The notes under the pieces were generated by a model. That model had not been told where the DNA came from, made no database searches, and saw only the letters and a list, made by a program, of their open reading frames with translations. A program made the translations under genes and the position numbers. Positions 25,477-32,694 of a DNA stretch of 64,000 bases are shown here, piece by piece. This DNA is from Palsa-661 sp035535015 (GTDB taxonomy: Bacteria; Actinomycetota; Acidimicrobiia; Acidimicrobiales; UBA8190): contig DATLQU010000007.1 in the NCBI GenBank assembly GCA_035535015.1, positions 60,150 through 124,149 of the forward strand, read 5' to 3'. Within the stretch, counting starts at the first letter, position 1; each line of letters begins with the position of its first letter.

Positions 25477-26296
25477 GGACGTCTCCGGTCACATGGACGT
25501 CTCCCGCCACGGCGACGTCTCCCGCCACATGGACGTCTCCCGCCACATGGACGTCTCCCGCCACGGCCAGCGGGGCGGCGGCCGCCGCCGCGGCGGCCGA
25601 CGGGCCGACGGGCCGCGGTCCGGTCACGAGACGCCCCAGCGACCGTTCGTCGACCACCCGACCACCGGCCAGGGTGACGGCCCGGTGGGCCAGAGGTAGT
25701 GCCGCCTCGGGCTCGTGGGAGGCGAGCAGGACGGTGGCCCCGCCGGCCACCGCTTCGAGGATGATCTCGCCCAGAAGGCTCCGGGCGGCGGCGTCGAGCG
25801 CGGCGTGGGGCTCGTCCAGTAACCACAGAGCGGGCCGCCGGGCGAGCAGGACGGCCAGGGCCACCCGGCGGCGCTGGCCGGCCGACAGCCGGCCGACGCT
25901 CGTCCGCCGGAGCCGGCCCACCAGGCCGAGCCGTTCGAGGGCGCCGTCGATCCCCTCGACCCCGGCGCCGGCGGCCCGGACAGCGAAGCGCAGGTTCTCC
26001 AGCACGTTCAGTTCGTCGTAGAGGGCGGCGGCGTGTCCGAGCATCCCGACATGGCGCCGGGCGGCGGACGGTCGCCGGCGCAGATCGTGGCCGAGAACGA
26101 CCGCCTCGCCCGAGGTGATCGGCAGCAGGCCGGCACAGGCCCGCAGGACGCTCGTCTTGCCGGCGCCGTTCGGCCCCTCGAGAACCAGGATCTCCCCGGG
26201 GGCGACAGCGAGGTCGATACCGGCCAGGACCGGGAATCGCCCGGTCAGAGCGACAGCGGCACGGAGAGAGACGGCGGAGGCCATGGGCTCGCCCAT
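25466..26296 (-). CDS. ccmA: Cytochrome c biogenesis ABC ATPase CcmA with repeat tail
   Basis: An ABC ATPase with P-loop GPNGAGKTS (41-49), signature LSAGQRRR near 134 and Walker B ALWLLDEP. CcmA powers release of holo-CcmE from CcmC. Normal CcmA ends near residue 210; here about 35 extra residues follow, an Ala-rich run and then repeats of VAGDVH. That tail is encoded by the 18-bp tandem repeat and overlaps the ccmB start. The ATG at 26296 could be replaced by the Met at codon 5. Confidence 0.93.
   Translation of the reverse strand: MGEPMASAVSLRAAVALTGRFPVLAGIDLAVAPGEILVLEGPNGAGKTSVLRACAGLLPITSGEAVVLGHDLRRRPSAARRHVGMLGHAAALYDELNVLENLRFAVRAAGAGVEGIDGALERLGLVGRLRRTSVGRLSAGQRRRVALAVLLARRPALWLLDEPHAALDAAARSLLGEIILEAVAGGATVLLASHEPEAALPLAHRAVTLAGGRVVDERSLGRLVTGPRPVGPSAAAAAAAAPLAVAGDVHVAGDVHVAGDVAVAGDVHVTGDVHVA
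25469..25558. repeat. Five 18-bp tandem repeats across the ccmA/ccmB junction
   Basis: On the minus strand five units of GGAGACGTCCATGTGGCG lie head to tail; the third reads GCCGTG in place of CATGTG and the fourth ends ACC. In the ccmA frame they encode VAGDVH-type hexapeptides. The last unit holds the ribosome site and ATG of ccmB. Earlier copies carry the same GGAGA-ATG spacing in the ccmB frame, but the copy just before ccmB runs into TGA at once. Confidence 0.92.
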
Positions 26297-26363
26297 GCTA
26301 CGGGTGGCCCGGCCCCCGAATCCAAGCGGCGCCCGGCCCTCCCGGCTCCGGTGGAGCGGCTTT

Positions 26364-27143
26364 TCAGCTCACGGTGAGCCGGCCCAGGCCCACGGCGCGA
26401 AGCACATCGGCCGCCGCCGTCGACAACCAGTGCAGGTTGCCGGTCAGCAAGAGCAGCCCGAAGACCACCAGCGAGGCGCCGGCCACGGCGTTGATCAGTC
26501 CCAACCGCCGCCGGACCTGGGCCAGCACCCCGGTCAGGTGGCCGAAGGCGAGGCCGGTGGCCAGGAAGGGCACGCCCAGGCCGAGCGAGTAGGCCACCAG
26601 CAGCACCAGACCCGATGTCAGGGTGGAACGCGCCGCGGCCAGACCGAGGACACCGCCGAGGACGGGTCCGATACACGGCGTCCAGCCGAAGGCGAAGGCC
26701 ATCCCCATGACCGGCGGGGCCCAGACCCCGAGCCGCGACGGCCGGGGATGGAAGCGCCGCTCGCGTTGCAGAAGTTGCGGTGTCCCGATGCCGGCCAGCC
26801 AGAGCCCGAGGACCACGGTGACGAGGCCGGCGGCGATGACGAAACCGCGCTGGTGGTCGAACAACAGCTGTCCGACACCCGAGGCGGCGGCACCGAGGGC
26901 GGTGAAGACGATGGTGAAGCCACCGATGAAGCCGAGGACGCCGCGCAGCAACGGCAGGAGGTTCCGCCGTTCACCGGCCTCGATCTCGGCCGCCGACAAC
27001 CCCGAGACCATGGAGACGTAGGCGGGGACGAGCGGCAAGACGCAGGGCGAGAGGAACGACAGCATGCCCGCGCCGAAGGCGACCAGGAGGCCGAGAGGAT
27101 CGGCCGAGATGGTGGAGAGCGAGCCTGTGGCGAGCGCCGACAC
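26364..27143 (-). CDS. ccdA: Thiol-disulfide transporter CcdA
   Basis: CcdA passes electrons from cytoplasmic thioredoxin to extracytoplasmic CcmG. The 259-residue protein has six membrane helices and the paired active cysteines in SPCVLPLVP (C34) and GWTPCIGP (C157). It leads the ccm operon, with a 67-bp gap to ccmA. Confidence 0.94.
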   Translation of the reverse strand: MSALATGSLSTISADPLGLLVAFGAGMLSFLSPCVLPLVPAYVSMVSGLSAAEIEAGERRNLLPLLRGVLGFIGGFTIVFTALGAAASGVGQLLFDHQRGFVIAAGLVTVVLGLWLAGIGTPQLLQRERRFHPRPSRLGVWAPPVMGMAFAFGWTPCIGPVLGGVLGLAAARSTLTSGLVLLVAYSLGLGVPFLATGLAFGHLTGVLAQVRRRLGLINAVAGASLVVFGLLLLTGNLHWLSTAAADVLRAVGLGRLTVS

Positions 27144-27181
27144 GACCGGCTCTCCTCGTCAGCGTTCCGTCGACGTTCGCG

Positions 27182-28153
27182 TCAACGGCCGGTGGCGCGG
27201 ACGAGGGCGATGTCGGCGTCCACCATCATGGCCACCAGCTCGGAGAAAGAGACGGTCGGCTCCCAGCCCAACTCGTCACGGGCCTTCGACGCGTCACCCA
27301 CCAGAAGGTCCACCTCGGCCGGACGCAGGAAGCGTTCGTCGACGATGACGTGCTCGGCCCAGTCGAGGCCGACATGGCTGAAGGCCTCCTCGCAGAGATT
27401 GCGGACCGAGTGGGTCTTGCCCGTGGCCACGACGTAGTCCTCGGGCTCGTCGCGCTGCAGCATCAGCCACATGGCCCGGACGTAGTCACCGGCGAAACCC
27501 CAGTCGCGCTGGGAGTCGGTGTTGCCGAGGGGGATCTTGTCGTCGAGTCCGGCCACGATCCGGGCCACGCCGTGGGTGACCTTCCGGGTGACGAACTCGA
27601 GGCCGCGGCGCGGGCTCTCGTGGTTGAAGAGCATGCCCGACGAGGCGTGCAGGCCGTAGCTCTCGCGGTAATTGACGGTGATCCAGTGGCCGTAGACCTT
27701 GGCCACCCCGTAGGGACTGCGCGGATAGAACGGTGTGGTCTCGGTCTGCGGTACCTCCCGGACCTTGCCGAACATCTCCGAGGACGATGCCTGGTAGAAG
27801 CGGATCTCGGGGTCGACGATCCGGATGGCGTCGAGCAGCCGGGTCACCCCGAGCGCCGTCGTCTCGCCGGTCAGCACGGGCTGCCCCCAGGAGGTCTGGA
27901 CGAAGGACTGGGCGGCCAGGTTGTACACCTCGACAGGACGGTGCTCGCGCAGGATGCCGATCAGTGAGACCTCGTCGAGCAGGTCGCCGGCCACCAGGGT
28001 AAGGTCGTCTTGGATGTGGGCGATCCGTTCGAAGGTGACGGTGGAGGAGCGCCGGACCATGCCGACCACCTCGTAGCCCTGGCTGAGCAGGAATTCGGCC
28101 AGGTAGGAGCCGTCCTGGCCGGTGATGCCGGTGATCAGCGCCCGCTTCGTCAT
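27182..28153 (-). CDS. gmd: GDP-mannose 4,6-dehydratase
   Basis: The 323-residue extended SDR converts GDP-mannose to GDP-4-keto-6-deoxymannose. It has the NAD(P) motif GITGQDGSY (9-17), NLAAQSFV, SSSEMFG, YxxxK in YGVAKVYG and the family stretch LFNHESPRRGLEFVTRK. No fucose synthase or perosamine gene is adjacent, so the final sugar is unknown. The start region is duplicated in a tandem repeat upstream, and the gene follows the crotonase gene on the same strand. Confidence 0.95.
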   Translation of the reverse strand: MTKRALITGITGQDGSYLAEFLLSQGYEVVGMVRRSSTVTFERIAHIQDDLTLVAGDLLDEVSLIGILREHRPVEVYNLAAQSFVQTSWGQPVLTGETTALGVTRLLDAIRIVDPEIRFYQASSSEMFGKVREVPQTETTPFYPRSPYGVAKVYGHWITVNYRESYGLHASSGMLFNHESPRRGLEFVTRKVTHGVARIVAGLDDKIPLGNTDSQRDWGFAGDYVRAMWLMLQRDEPEDYVVATGKTHSVRNLCEEAFSHVGLDWAEHVIVDERFLRPAEVDLLVGDASKARDELGWEPTVSFSELVAMMVDADIALVRATGR

Positions 28154-28223
28154 CTGGCCCGCTCCGTCATCTGGCCCGCTCCGTCATCTGGCAGCCGTCC
28201 GTCATGTGGCAGCCGTCCGTCAT
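28154..28223. repeat. Four tandem units expanded from an ATGA gene junction
   Basis: Between the crotonase stop and gmd start the minus strand holds four units beginning ATGACGG: two of 18 bp (ending GGCTGCCAC/G) and two of 17 bp (ATGACGGAGCGGGCCAG), then gmd itself starts ATGACGAAGCGGGC. The first unit forms ATGA with the crotonase stop. A 4-bp overlap junction expanded by tandem duplication is the simplest reading. There is nothing else in the gap. Confidence 0.88.
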
Positions 28224-29056
28224 CGGCCCGTCCACCGGGGCGGGCGCTTCTCGAGGAAGGCACTGATGCCCTCGGCGGCGTCGTCGGTCTGGTTGGTCAG
28301 GGTGAGCATGGCATGAAGATGGGGGAGGGCCTCCGAGGCGGCCATGTCCCATACACCGTAGAACGCCTGGCGACCGAGCAACATGGCGGCGGGTGACTTG
28401 GCGGCCAGGGTGGCGGCCAGCTCGTCGACGGCCGCGTCCAGGGCCTCGTGGGGGACGACCCGGGTGACGAAGCCGATCCGCTCGGCCTCCTCGGCCCCGA
28501 CCACCCGCCCCGTCAGCATCAGCTCGAGCGCCTTCTTGGGGGCCATGGAGCGGACCAGGGGCACGGTGATCATGTACGGCCAGAGGCCGACGTTGATCTC
28601 GGGGGCGCCGAAGCGGGCGTGGTCCGAGGCCAGCACCAGATCGCAGGCCAGGGCCAGGCCCAGTCCACCGGCCATGGCCCAGCCCTGGACCCGGGCGATG
28701 GTGGGCTTGCCCAGGTGCCAGAGGTCCTCGAAGAGCTCGGCCAGGACGCCGCGGGACCGGTGGGTGGGCAGGAAGCCGCCGGCCTCCTCGCCCTGGGCCC
28801 CGCCGGCCATGCCGCCGAGGTCGGCCCCGGCACAGAAAGCCTCGTCGCCGGCGCCGCCGAGGACGACCACCCGGATGGCCGTGTCGGCCTTGGCCGCGGC
28901 CACGGCCTGGCGGAGACCGGTCATGACCCCCCAGGACATGGCGTTTCTGCGCTCGGGTCGGTTGATGGTGATCCGGGCCACGGCTCCGTCGTGTTCGGTG
29001 AGGACCTCGTCGGTGGCCGGGGCCGCCGAGGCGGCGGGAGACGGGTGGTCAGGCAT
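28220..29056 (-). CDS. Crotonase / enoyl-CoA hydratase-isomerase family protein
   Basis: The 278-residue protein has crotonase motifs: ITINRPERRNAMS, AFCAGADL (oxyanion hole) and GWAMAGGLGLALACD. In classical enoyl-CoA hydratase two Glu act; here only the second is seen, in FGAPEINVG, and the first position (after AGG) is Gly. That makes strict hydratase activity doubtful; isomerase or another crotonase reaction is possible. The last residues RPPRWTGR are typical of actinobacterial paralogues. Its stop is within the repeat that leads into gmd. Confidence 0.85.
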   Translation of the reverse strand: MPDHPSPAASAAPATDEVLTEHDGAVARITINRPERRNAMSWGVMTGLRQAVAAAKADTAIRVVVLGGAGDEAFCAGADLGGMAGGAQGEEAGGFLPTHRSRGVLAELFEDLWHLGKPTIARVQGWAMAGGLGLALACDLVLASDHARFGAPEINVGLWPYMITVPLVRSMAPKKALELMLTGRVVGAEEAERIGFVTRVVPHEALDAAVDELAATLAAKSPAAMLLGRQAFYGVWDMAASEALPHLHAMLTLTNQTDDAAEGISAFLEKRPPRWTGR

Positions 29057-29095
29057 GCGCCTGCGACGGTACCTCCCCGGTAGGGTGACCGCGTC

Positions 29096-30151
29096 GTGGA
29101 CAGCGCGGGCGCCGCCCTGATCTCGTTTCGCCTGGGGGGAACCGACGGGGTGTCGGTGGAGGCGGCCAAGTGGGCCGGGGCCCTCGAGCAACTCGGCTTC
29201 GACGTCCGGACGGTGGCCGGCTCGGGGCCGGTCGACCGGCTGCTTCCCGGACTGGCCATCGACGCCGCCGATCCCCCGACCGACGGCGAGATCGCCGACG
29301 CCCTGGCCGGTGCCGATCTGGTGGTGGTCGAGAATCTGTGTTCCCTGCCGCTCAATCCGGCGGCGGCGGCGGCGGTGGCCCGGGTGCTGCGGGGCCGGCG
29401 GGCGGTGCTGCACCACCACGACCTGCCCTGGCAGCGGGGGCGCTTCGTCGGCTGGCCCGGGCCGGCCGACGACCCCCGGTGGATCCATGTGACGATCAAC
29501 GATCTCAGCCGGCGGCAGCTGGCCGAGCGGGGGATCGCGGCCCGGGTGGTCATGAACAGCTTCGACATGGACGCAGCCACCGGCGACCGGGCCGAGACAC
29601 GGCGGAAGCTGGGTCTGGAGGAGCACGACCGGCTGCTGCTGCAGCCCACCCGGGCCATCGGCCGGAAGAACGTGGCCGGCGGTCTGGCCCTGGCCGCCGG
29701 GATCGGGGCCAGCTACTGGCTGCTCGGGCCGGCCGAGGACGGCTACGGGCCGGAGCTCGAACGACTGCTGGCCGGGGCGCGGTGCCCGGTGATCCACGGG
29801 CCCGGCGGCGAGGGGGCCGGAGAGGCCATCGCCGACGCCTACGCCGGATGCGACGCCGTGGTCCTGCCGTCGACCTGGGAGGGATTCGGGAACCCGGCCA
29901 TCGAATCGGCCGTCCAGAGGAGGCCGCTGGCCATCGGGCCGTATCCGGTGGCCGACGAGCTGCGGGCCTTCGGCTTCCGCTGGTTCGGACACGACCATCC
30001 GGGGGCGCTCGGCCGTTTCCTCGACGCCCCGGACCCGTCGCTGCCGGCCCACAATCACGCGGTGGCCCGGCGCTACTTCTCCGTGGCCGAGCTGCCCGGC
30101 CGGCTGGCCCGGCTGTTCGCCGGGGCCGGTTGGGAGCTCGCCGAGAAATGA
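29096..30151 (+). CDS. Glycosyltransferase, GT4-like
   Basis: The 351-residue protein is a GT-B fold glycosyltransferase. The N-terminal half has SFRLGGTDGVSVEAAKW, as in GT4 enzymes; the C-terminal half has the nucleotide-sugar site LLLQPTRAIGRKN and the ExxGFGNPAIES-type motif (STWEGFGNPAIESAV). There is no membrane segment. The start is GTG. A -10 like TAGGGT at 29081-29086 lies 9 nt before it. It is divergent from the crotonase gene with only 39 bp between. The acceptor is unknown. Confidence 0.85.
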   Translation: MDSAGAALISFRLGGTDGVSVEAAKWAGALEQLGFDVRTVAGSGPVDRLLPGLAIDAADPPTDGEIADALAGADLVVVENLCSLPLNPAAAAAVARVLRGRRAVLHHHDLPWQRGRFVGWPGPADDPRWIHVTINDLSRRQLAERGIAARVVMNSFDMDAATGDRAETRRKLGLEEHDRLLLQPTRAIGRKNVAGGLALAAGIGASYWLLGPAEDGYGPELERLLAGARCPVIHGPGGEGAGEAIADAYAGCDAVVLPSTWEGFGNPAIESAVQRRPLAIGPYPVADELRAFGFRWFGHDHPGALGRFLDAPDPSLPAHNHAVARRYFSVAELPGRLARLFAGAGWELAEK

Positions 30152-30171
30152 GGGCGGCCGGCACCGGCCGG

Positions 30172-30177
30172 TACCAT
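30172..30177 (+). promoter_or_regulatory. -10 element of TetR gene, leaderless
   Basis: TACCAT lies exactly 6 nt before the ATG at 30184, the spacing that places transcription start at or next to the start codon. There is no Shine-Dalgarno site. Confidence 0.4.
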
Positions 30178-30183
30178 TCAGCG

Positions 30184-30825
30184 ATGGGACCGCCCCCGTC
30201 GGATGATCAGAAGTCGACGACGAGCAAGCGGCTGCCGGCCGACCGGCGGCGCCAGCAGTTGCTCGAGGTGGCCCTTCCGCTCTTCGCCGAACGGGGCTTC
30301 AACGCCACCACCATGGACGACACGGCCGAGGCCGCCGGGGTGACGAAGCCTCTCCTCTACCAACACTTCGATTCCAAGCGGGCTCTGTATCTCGAGTTGG
30401 TGGACTCGGTGGCCGGGACCATGCTCGAGGCCATCGGCAAGGCGGTCGCCGCCGCCGACGGGCCCCGTCAGCAGGTCGAGGGCGGCTTCGCCGCCTACTT
30501 CCATCTGGTGGTGACCCATCCGGAGGCGTTCAACCTTCTCTTCGGCAGCAACGTGCCCAACGACCCCGAGCTGTCGCGGGCCGTGCGCGAAGTGCAGGAC
30601 ACCATCGCCCTGGCCATCGATCCCCTGATCGACGCCGGTCTCGACGAGGACCACCGGCGGTTGCTCGCCTACGCCATGGTCGGGATGGCCGAGGGGGCGA
30701 GCCACCATTTCGTGGCCACCCGGAACCCGGTCGAGCGCGGGACCGAGGACGCCGAAGCCGGACGGTTGGCCCGGCGGCTGGCCGACCTGGCCTGGGCCGG
30801 TCTGCGCTCGGTCCACCCTGACTGA
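30184..30825 (+). CDS. TetR-family transcriptional regulator
   Basis: The 213-residue protein has the TetR helix-turn-helix: RRQQLLEVALPLFAERGF, TTMDDTAEAAGVTKPLLYQHF. The ligand domain is typical of FadR-like TetRs of Actinobacteria (TGFR-type HTHP regulators). The gene follows the glycosyltransferase by 32 bp but has its own -10 element. The target is not evident; the acyl-CoA metabolism genes nearby are one guess. Confidence 0.9.
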   Translation: MGPPPSDDQKSTTSKRLPADRRRQQLLEVALPLFAERGFNATTMDDTAEAAGVTKPLLYQHFDSKRALYLELVDSVAGTMLEAIGKAVAAADGPRQQVEGGFAAYFHLVVTHPEAFNLLFGSNVPNDPELSRAVREVQDTIALAIDPLIDAGLDEDHRRLLAYAMVGMAEGASHHFVATRNPVERGTEDAEAGRLARRLADLAWAGLRSVHPD

Positions 30826-30889
30826 GAGAGACCCACGGCGCCGATGGACCGCCGCTTCCGACGCCGGGGCGGAATCCCGACCGGAGCGG

Positions 30890-30895
30890 TAAGCT
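30890..30895 (+). promoter_or_regulatory. -10 element of DUF4395 gene, leaderless
   Basis: TAAGCT lies 7 nt before the GTG at 30903, with no ribosome site between, which fits a leaderless start. Confidence 0.35.
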
Positions 30896-30902
30896 TTAGG
30901 GC

Positions 30903-31424
30903 GTGCCCCGCAGGCTCCGGACCGTCTTCAGCTTCCCGAACCCGGTGAACGAGGTGGCGGCGCGGGTGGTGGCCGGCGGGGTGGTGGTGCTGAGCGCGGC
31001 GGCCATCGGCTGGCACCTGGGTTGGCTGCTGATCCCGATCAGCTACGGCTTCTGGGCCCGGGTGCTGAGCGGTCCGACATTGAGCCCGCTCGGCCAGCTG
31101 GCCACGCGGCTGGTGGCGCCCCGGCTGGGGCCCGCCCGCTTGGTGGCCGGAGCGCCCAAGCGGTTCGCCCAGGCGATGGGCGTGGTCTTCTCCAGCACGG
31201 CGCTGATCCTGTGGTTCGGGCTGGGGGCCCAGGGGGCCACGTGGGTGGTGGTCGGGCTGCTCCTGGCCGCGGCCCTGGCCGAGTCGGCCCTGGGGCTGTG
31301 CATCGGCTGCCGGGTCTTCGCCGGGCTGATGCGGCGGGGGATCATCCCCGACGACGTCTGTGCCGCCTGCGCCGACATCAGCCTGCGCCACCCCGCGCTC
31401 CGACAGGAACCGGCTCCGACCTGA
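30903..31424 (+). CDS. DUF4395 family membrane protein
   Basis: The 173-residue protein opens FPNPVNEVAARVV, has four hydrophobic segments and ends with GLCIGCRVFAGLMRRGIIP and a CAAC pair, all hallmarks of DUF4395. Its biochemical role is not known. The conserved CxxC pairs suggest thiol or metal chemistry at the membrane. The gene ends at a 20-bp tandem repeat and converges on the phosphatase gene. Confidence 0.85.
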   Translation: MPRRLRTVFSFPNPVNEVAARVVAGGVVVLSAAAIGWHLGWLLIPISYGFWARVLSGPTLSPLGQLATRLVAPRLGPARLVAGAPKRFAQAMGVVFSSTALILWFGLGAQGATWVVVGLLLAAALAESALGLCIGCRVFAGLMRRGIIPDDVCAACADISLRHPALRQEPAPT

Positions 31425-31497
31425 TCGGGGCCGGCGCCGGGGCGGTCGGGGCCGGCGTGGGGCGGTCGGGGCCGGCGTGGGGCGGTCAGGGGCGGGC
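31422..31497. repeat. 20-bp GC-rich tandem repeat between convergent genes
   Basis: About 3.5 copies of GCGGTCGGGGCCGGCGTGGG fill the 76-bp gap between the DUF4395 gene and the phosphatase gene; full units start at 31442 and 31462. No hairpin terminator is seen, so the repeat itself may have taken that place or be neutral. Confidence 0.85.
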
Positions 31498-31500
31498 CCG

Positions 31501-32031
31501 TCAGGGGAGGCGGCCGGCCAACTCGGCCACCAGGACGGAGAGCTGGGTGGCGCAGCGGACATAGGCCTCGTCCTCCCCTCCCGCCGGGTCGTCCACGTCA
31601 CCCTGGGCGGCTGGGTCGAGGTCGGCCAGGGCCAGGGCCGAGACGCGCGCCGGCAGGGGTTCGGGACCGGCGGGCAGGTGTCGGGCCAACCAGGACAGGG
31701 TGGCGGTGCGGTCGGCGGCCTGGGGATGGCGACGGCGGACGTAGAGGACGTGCTCGGCGGCCATGGCAATGACCAGATCGGCGCGCGCCAGGTCGGCATC
31801 GGTCAATTGACGGCTCCGGTGGGCCCTGGCCTCGAGGCCCACGGTGGCGAGCGCGTCGCGGGTGCGGCGTGATGTGGGTTGGTGCTCGACGACATGGGTG
31901 CCCGCCGTGATGACAGTCACAGGGGGGCGCCGGGCCTCGAGCATGACGCCGGCCATGACCGAGCGGGCGGCGTTGCCGGTGCAGAGGGTGAGGACGACGG
32001 GGGCGGCGCCTCGTTCATCGCCGCCGGCCAA
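31501..32031 (-). CDS. Low-molecular-weight protein-tyrosine-phosphatase family protein
   Basis: The P-loop CTGNAARS fits C-x5-R-S of LMW-PTPs and arsenate reductases, and the general-acid Asp lies in DPAGGEDE. About 176 residues matches the family. The start is uncertain: TTG 32031, 5 nt after the lipoprotein stop, is the best in-frame choice, and there is no good ribosome site, so translation is probably coupled. Its substrate, protein phosphotyrosine or arsenate, is not decided by the sequence. Confidence 0.75.
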   Translation of the reverse strand: MAGGDERGAAPVVLTLCTGNAARSVMAGVMLEARRPPVTVITAGTHVVEHQPTSRRTRDALATVGLEARAHRSRQLTDADLARADLVIAMAAEHVLYVRRRHPQAADRTATLSWLARHLPAGPEPLPARVSALALADLDPAAQGDVDDPAGGEDEAYVRCATQLSVLVAELAGRLP

Positions 32032-32036
32032 GAGAA

Positions 32037-32597
32037 CTAGCCGGCGGCGGTGGTGCTGGTGGCCGTCGTGGTGGGAACGGTGGTGAGTGGCGTCGGCGGT
32101 GTCGGGGTGAGGGTGGACGGCGCCGTGGTGGTGGTGGTCGTCTCCTGGGGCAGACCCAGGTCGCTGCGCAGCTTCTTGGAGATGGTCTGCTCGGACTTCT
32201 CGTCTTCCATCAGGGTCAGGTTGAGCTTGGCGAATGCCTGCACGTTCTTGAGGACACTCTGGGGCTTGGCCGCCGCCTTGGCCACCTTGGCCGCGTCCGT
32301 GGACAGAAGGTCGAGGGCGGTGACCAGAGCCCGGGCGTCGTGCTGCATGGACGGCGGGAAGGTGAGGGCCCGGAGCTGGACGGCGGCGTTGTGGAAGTCG
32401 ACGGAGTACTTGGCGAAGCTGGTGGCCTGGTGCTTGACCGAACGGTCCCTGGTCAGGGCCTTGTCCGTGCTCTTCACGATGGCCTCGAACTTCTGGCCCA
32501 GGGCCTTGACGTCGGGCGACGAGGAACACGCCGAACAGGCCAGGACCAGGGCCAGGACGACCGAACCGAATGCCGTCGTGTGCCGGGAGTACCTCAT
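32037..32597 (-). CDS. Secreted lipoprotein, function unknown
   Basis: The protein (186 residues) starts MRYSRHT and has a hydrophobic leader ending LVLACSACSSSP, a lipoprotein-type signal with two candidate cysteines. The mature part is helical and Lys/Ala-rich. The last 35 residues are a Thr/Pro-rich linker (TTTTTTAPSTLTP), typical of cell-wall attachment or glycosylation. I recognise no family. It is followed closely by the phosphatase gene and preceded by a secreted protein gene. Confidence 0.8.
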   Translation of the reverse strand: MRYSRHTTAFGSVVLALVLACSACSSSPDVKALGQKFEAIVKSTDKALTRDRSVKHQATSFAKYSVDFHNAAVQLRALTFPPSMQHDARALVTALDLLSTDAAKVAKAAAKPQSVLKNVQAFAKLNLTLMEDEKSEQTISKKLRSDLGLPQETTTTTTAPSTLTPTPPTPLTTVPTTTATSTTAAG

Positions 32598-32694
32598 TGG
32601 GACCGACACTGTAATGGGGATGCCCTCCGAAAAGAGGGAGGCCGGGCCGTGGTCGTCGACGGCCGTACTGTCAGTGGCCTCCCGCCGCCGGGTC

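Noticed and set aside
25469..25558. CRISPR-like array at the ccmA/ccmB repeat
   Set aside because: Units are 18 bp with no spacers and lie inside coding sequence; it is a simple tandem repeat.
26115..27437. A 440-codon plus-strand frame across ccmA, ccdA and gmd
   Set aside because: Gln/Gly/Glu-rich shadow translation opposite three genes with clear motifs.
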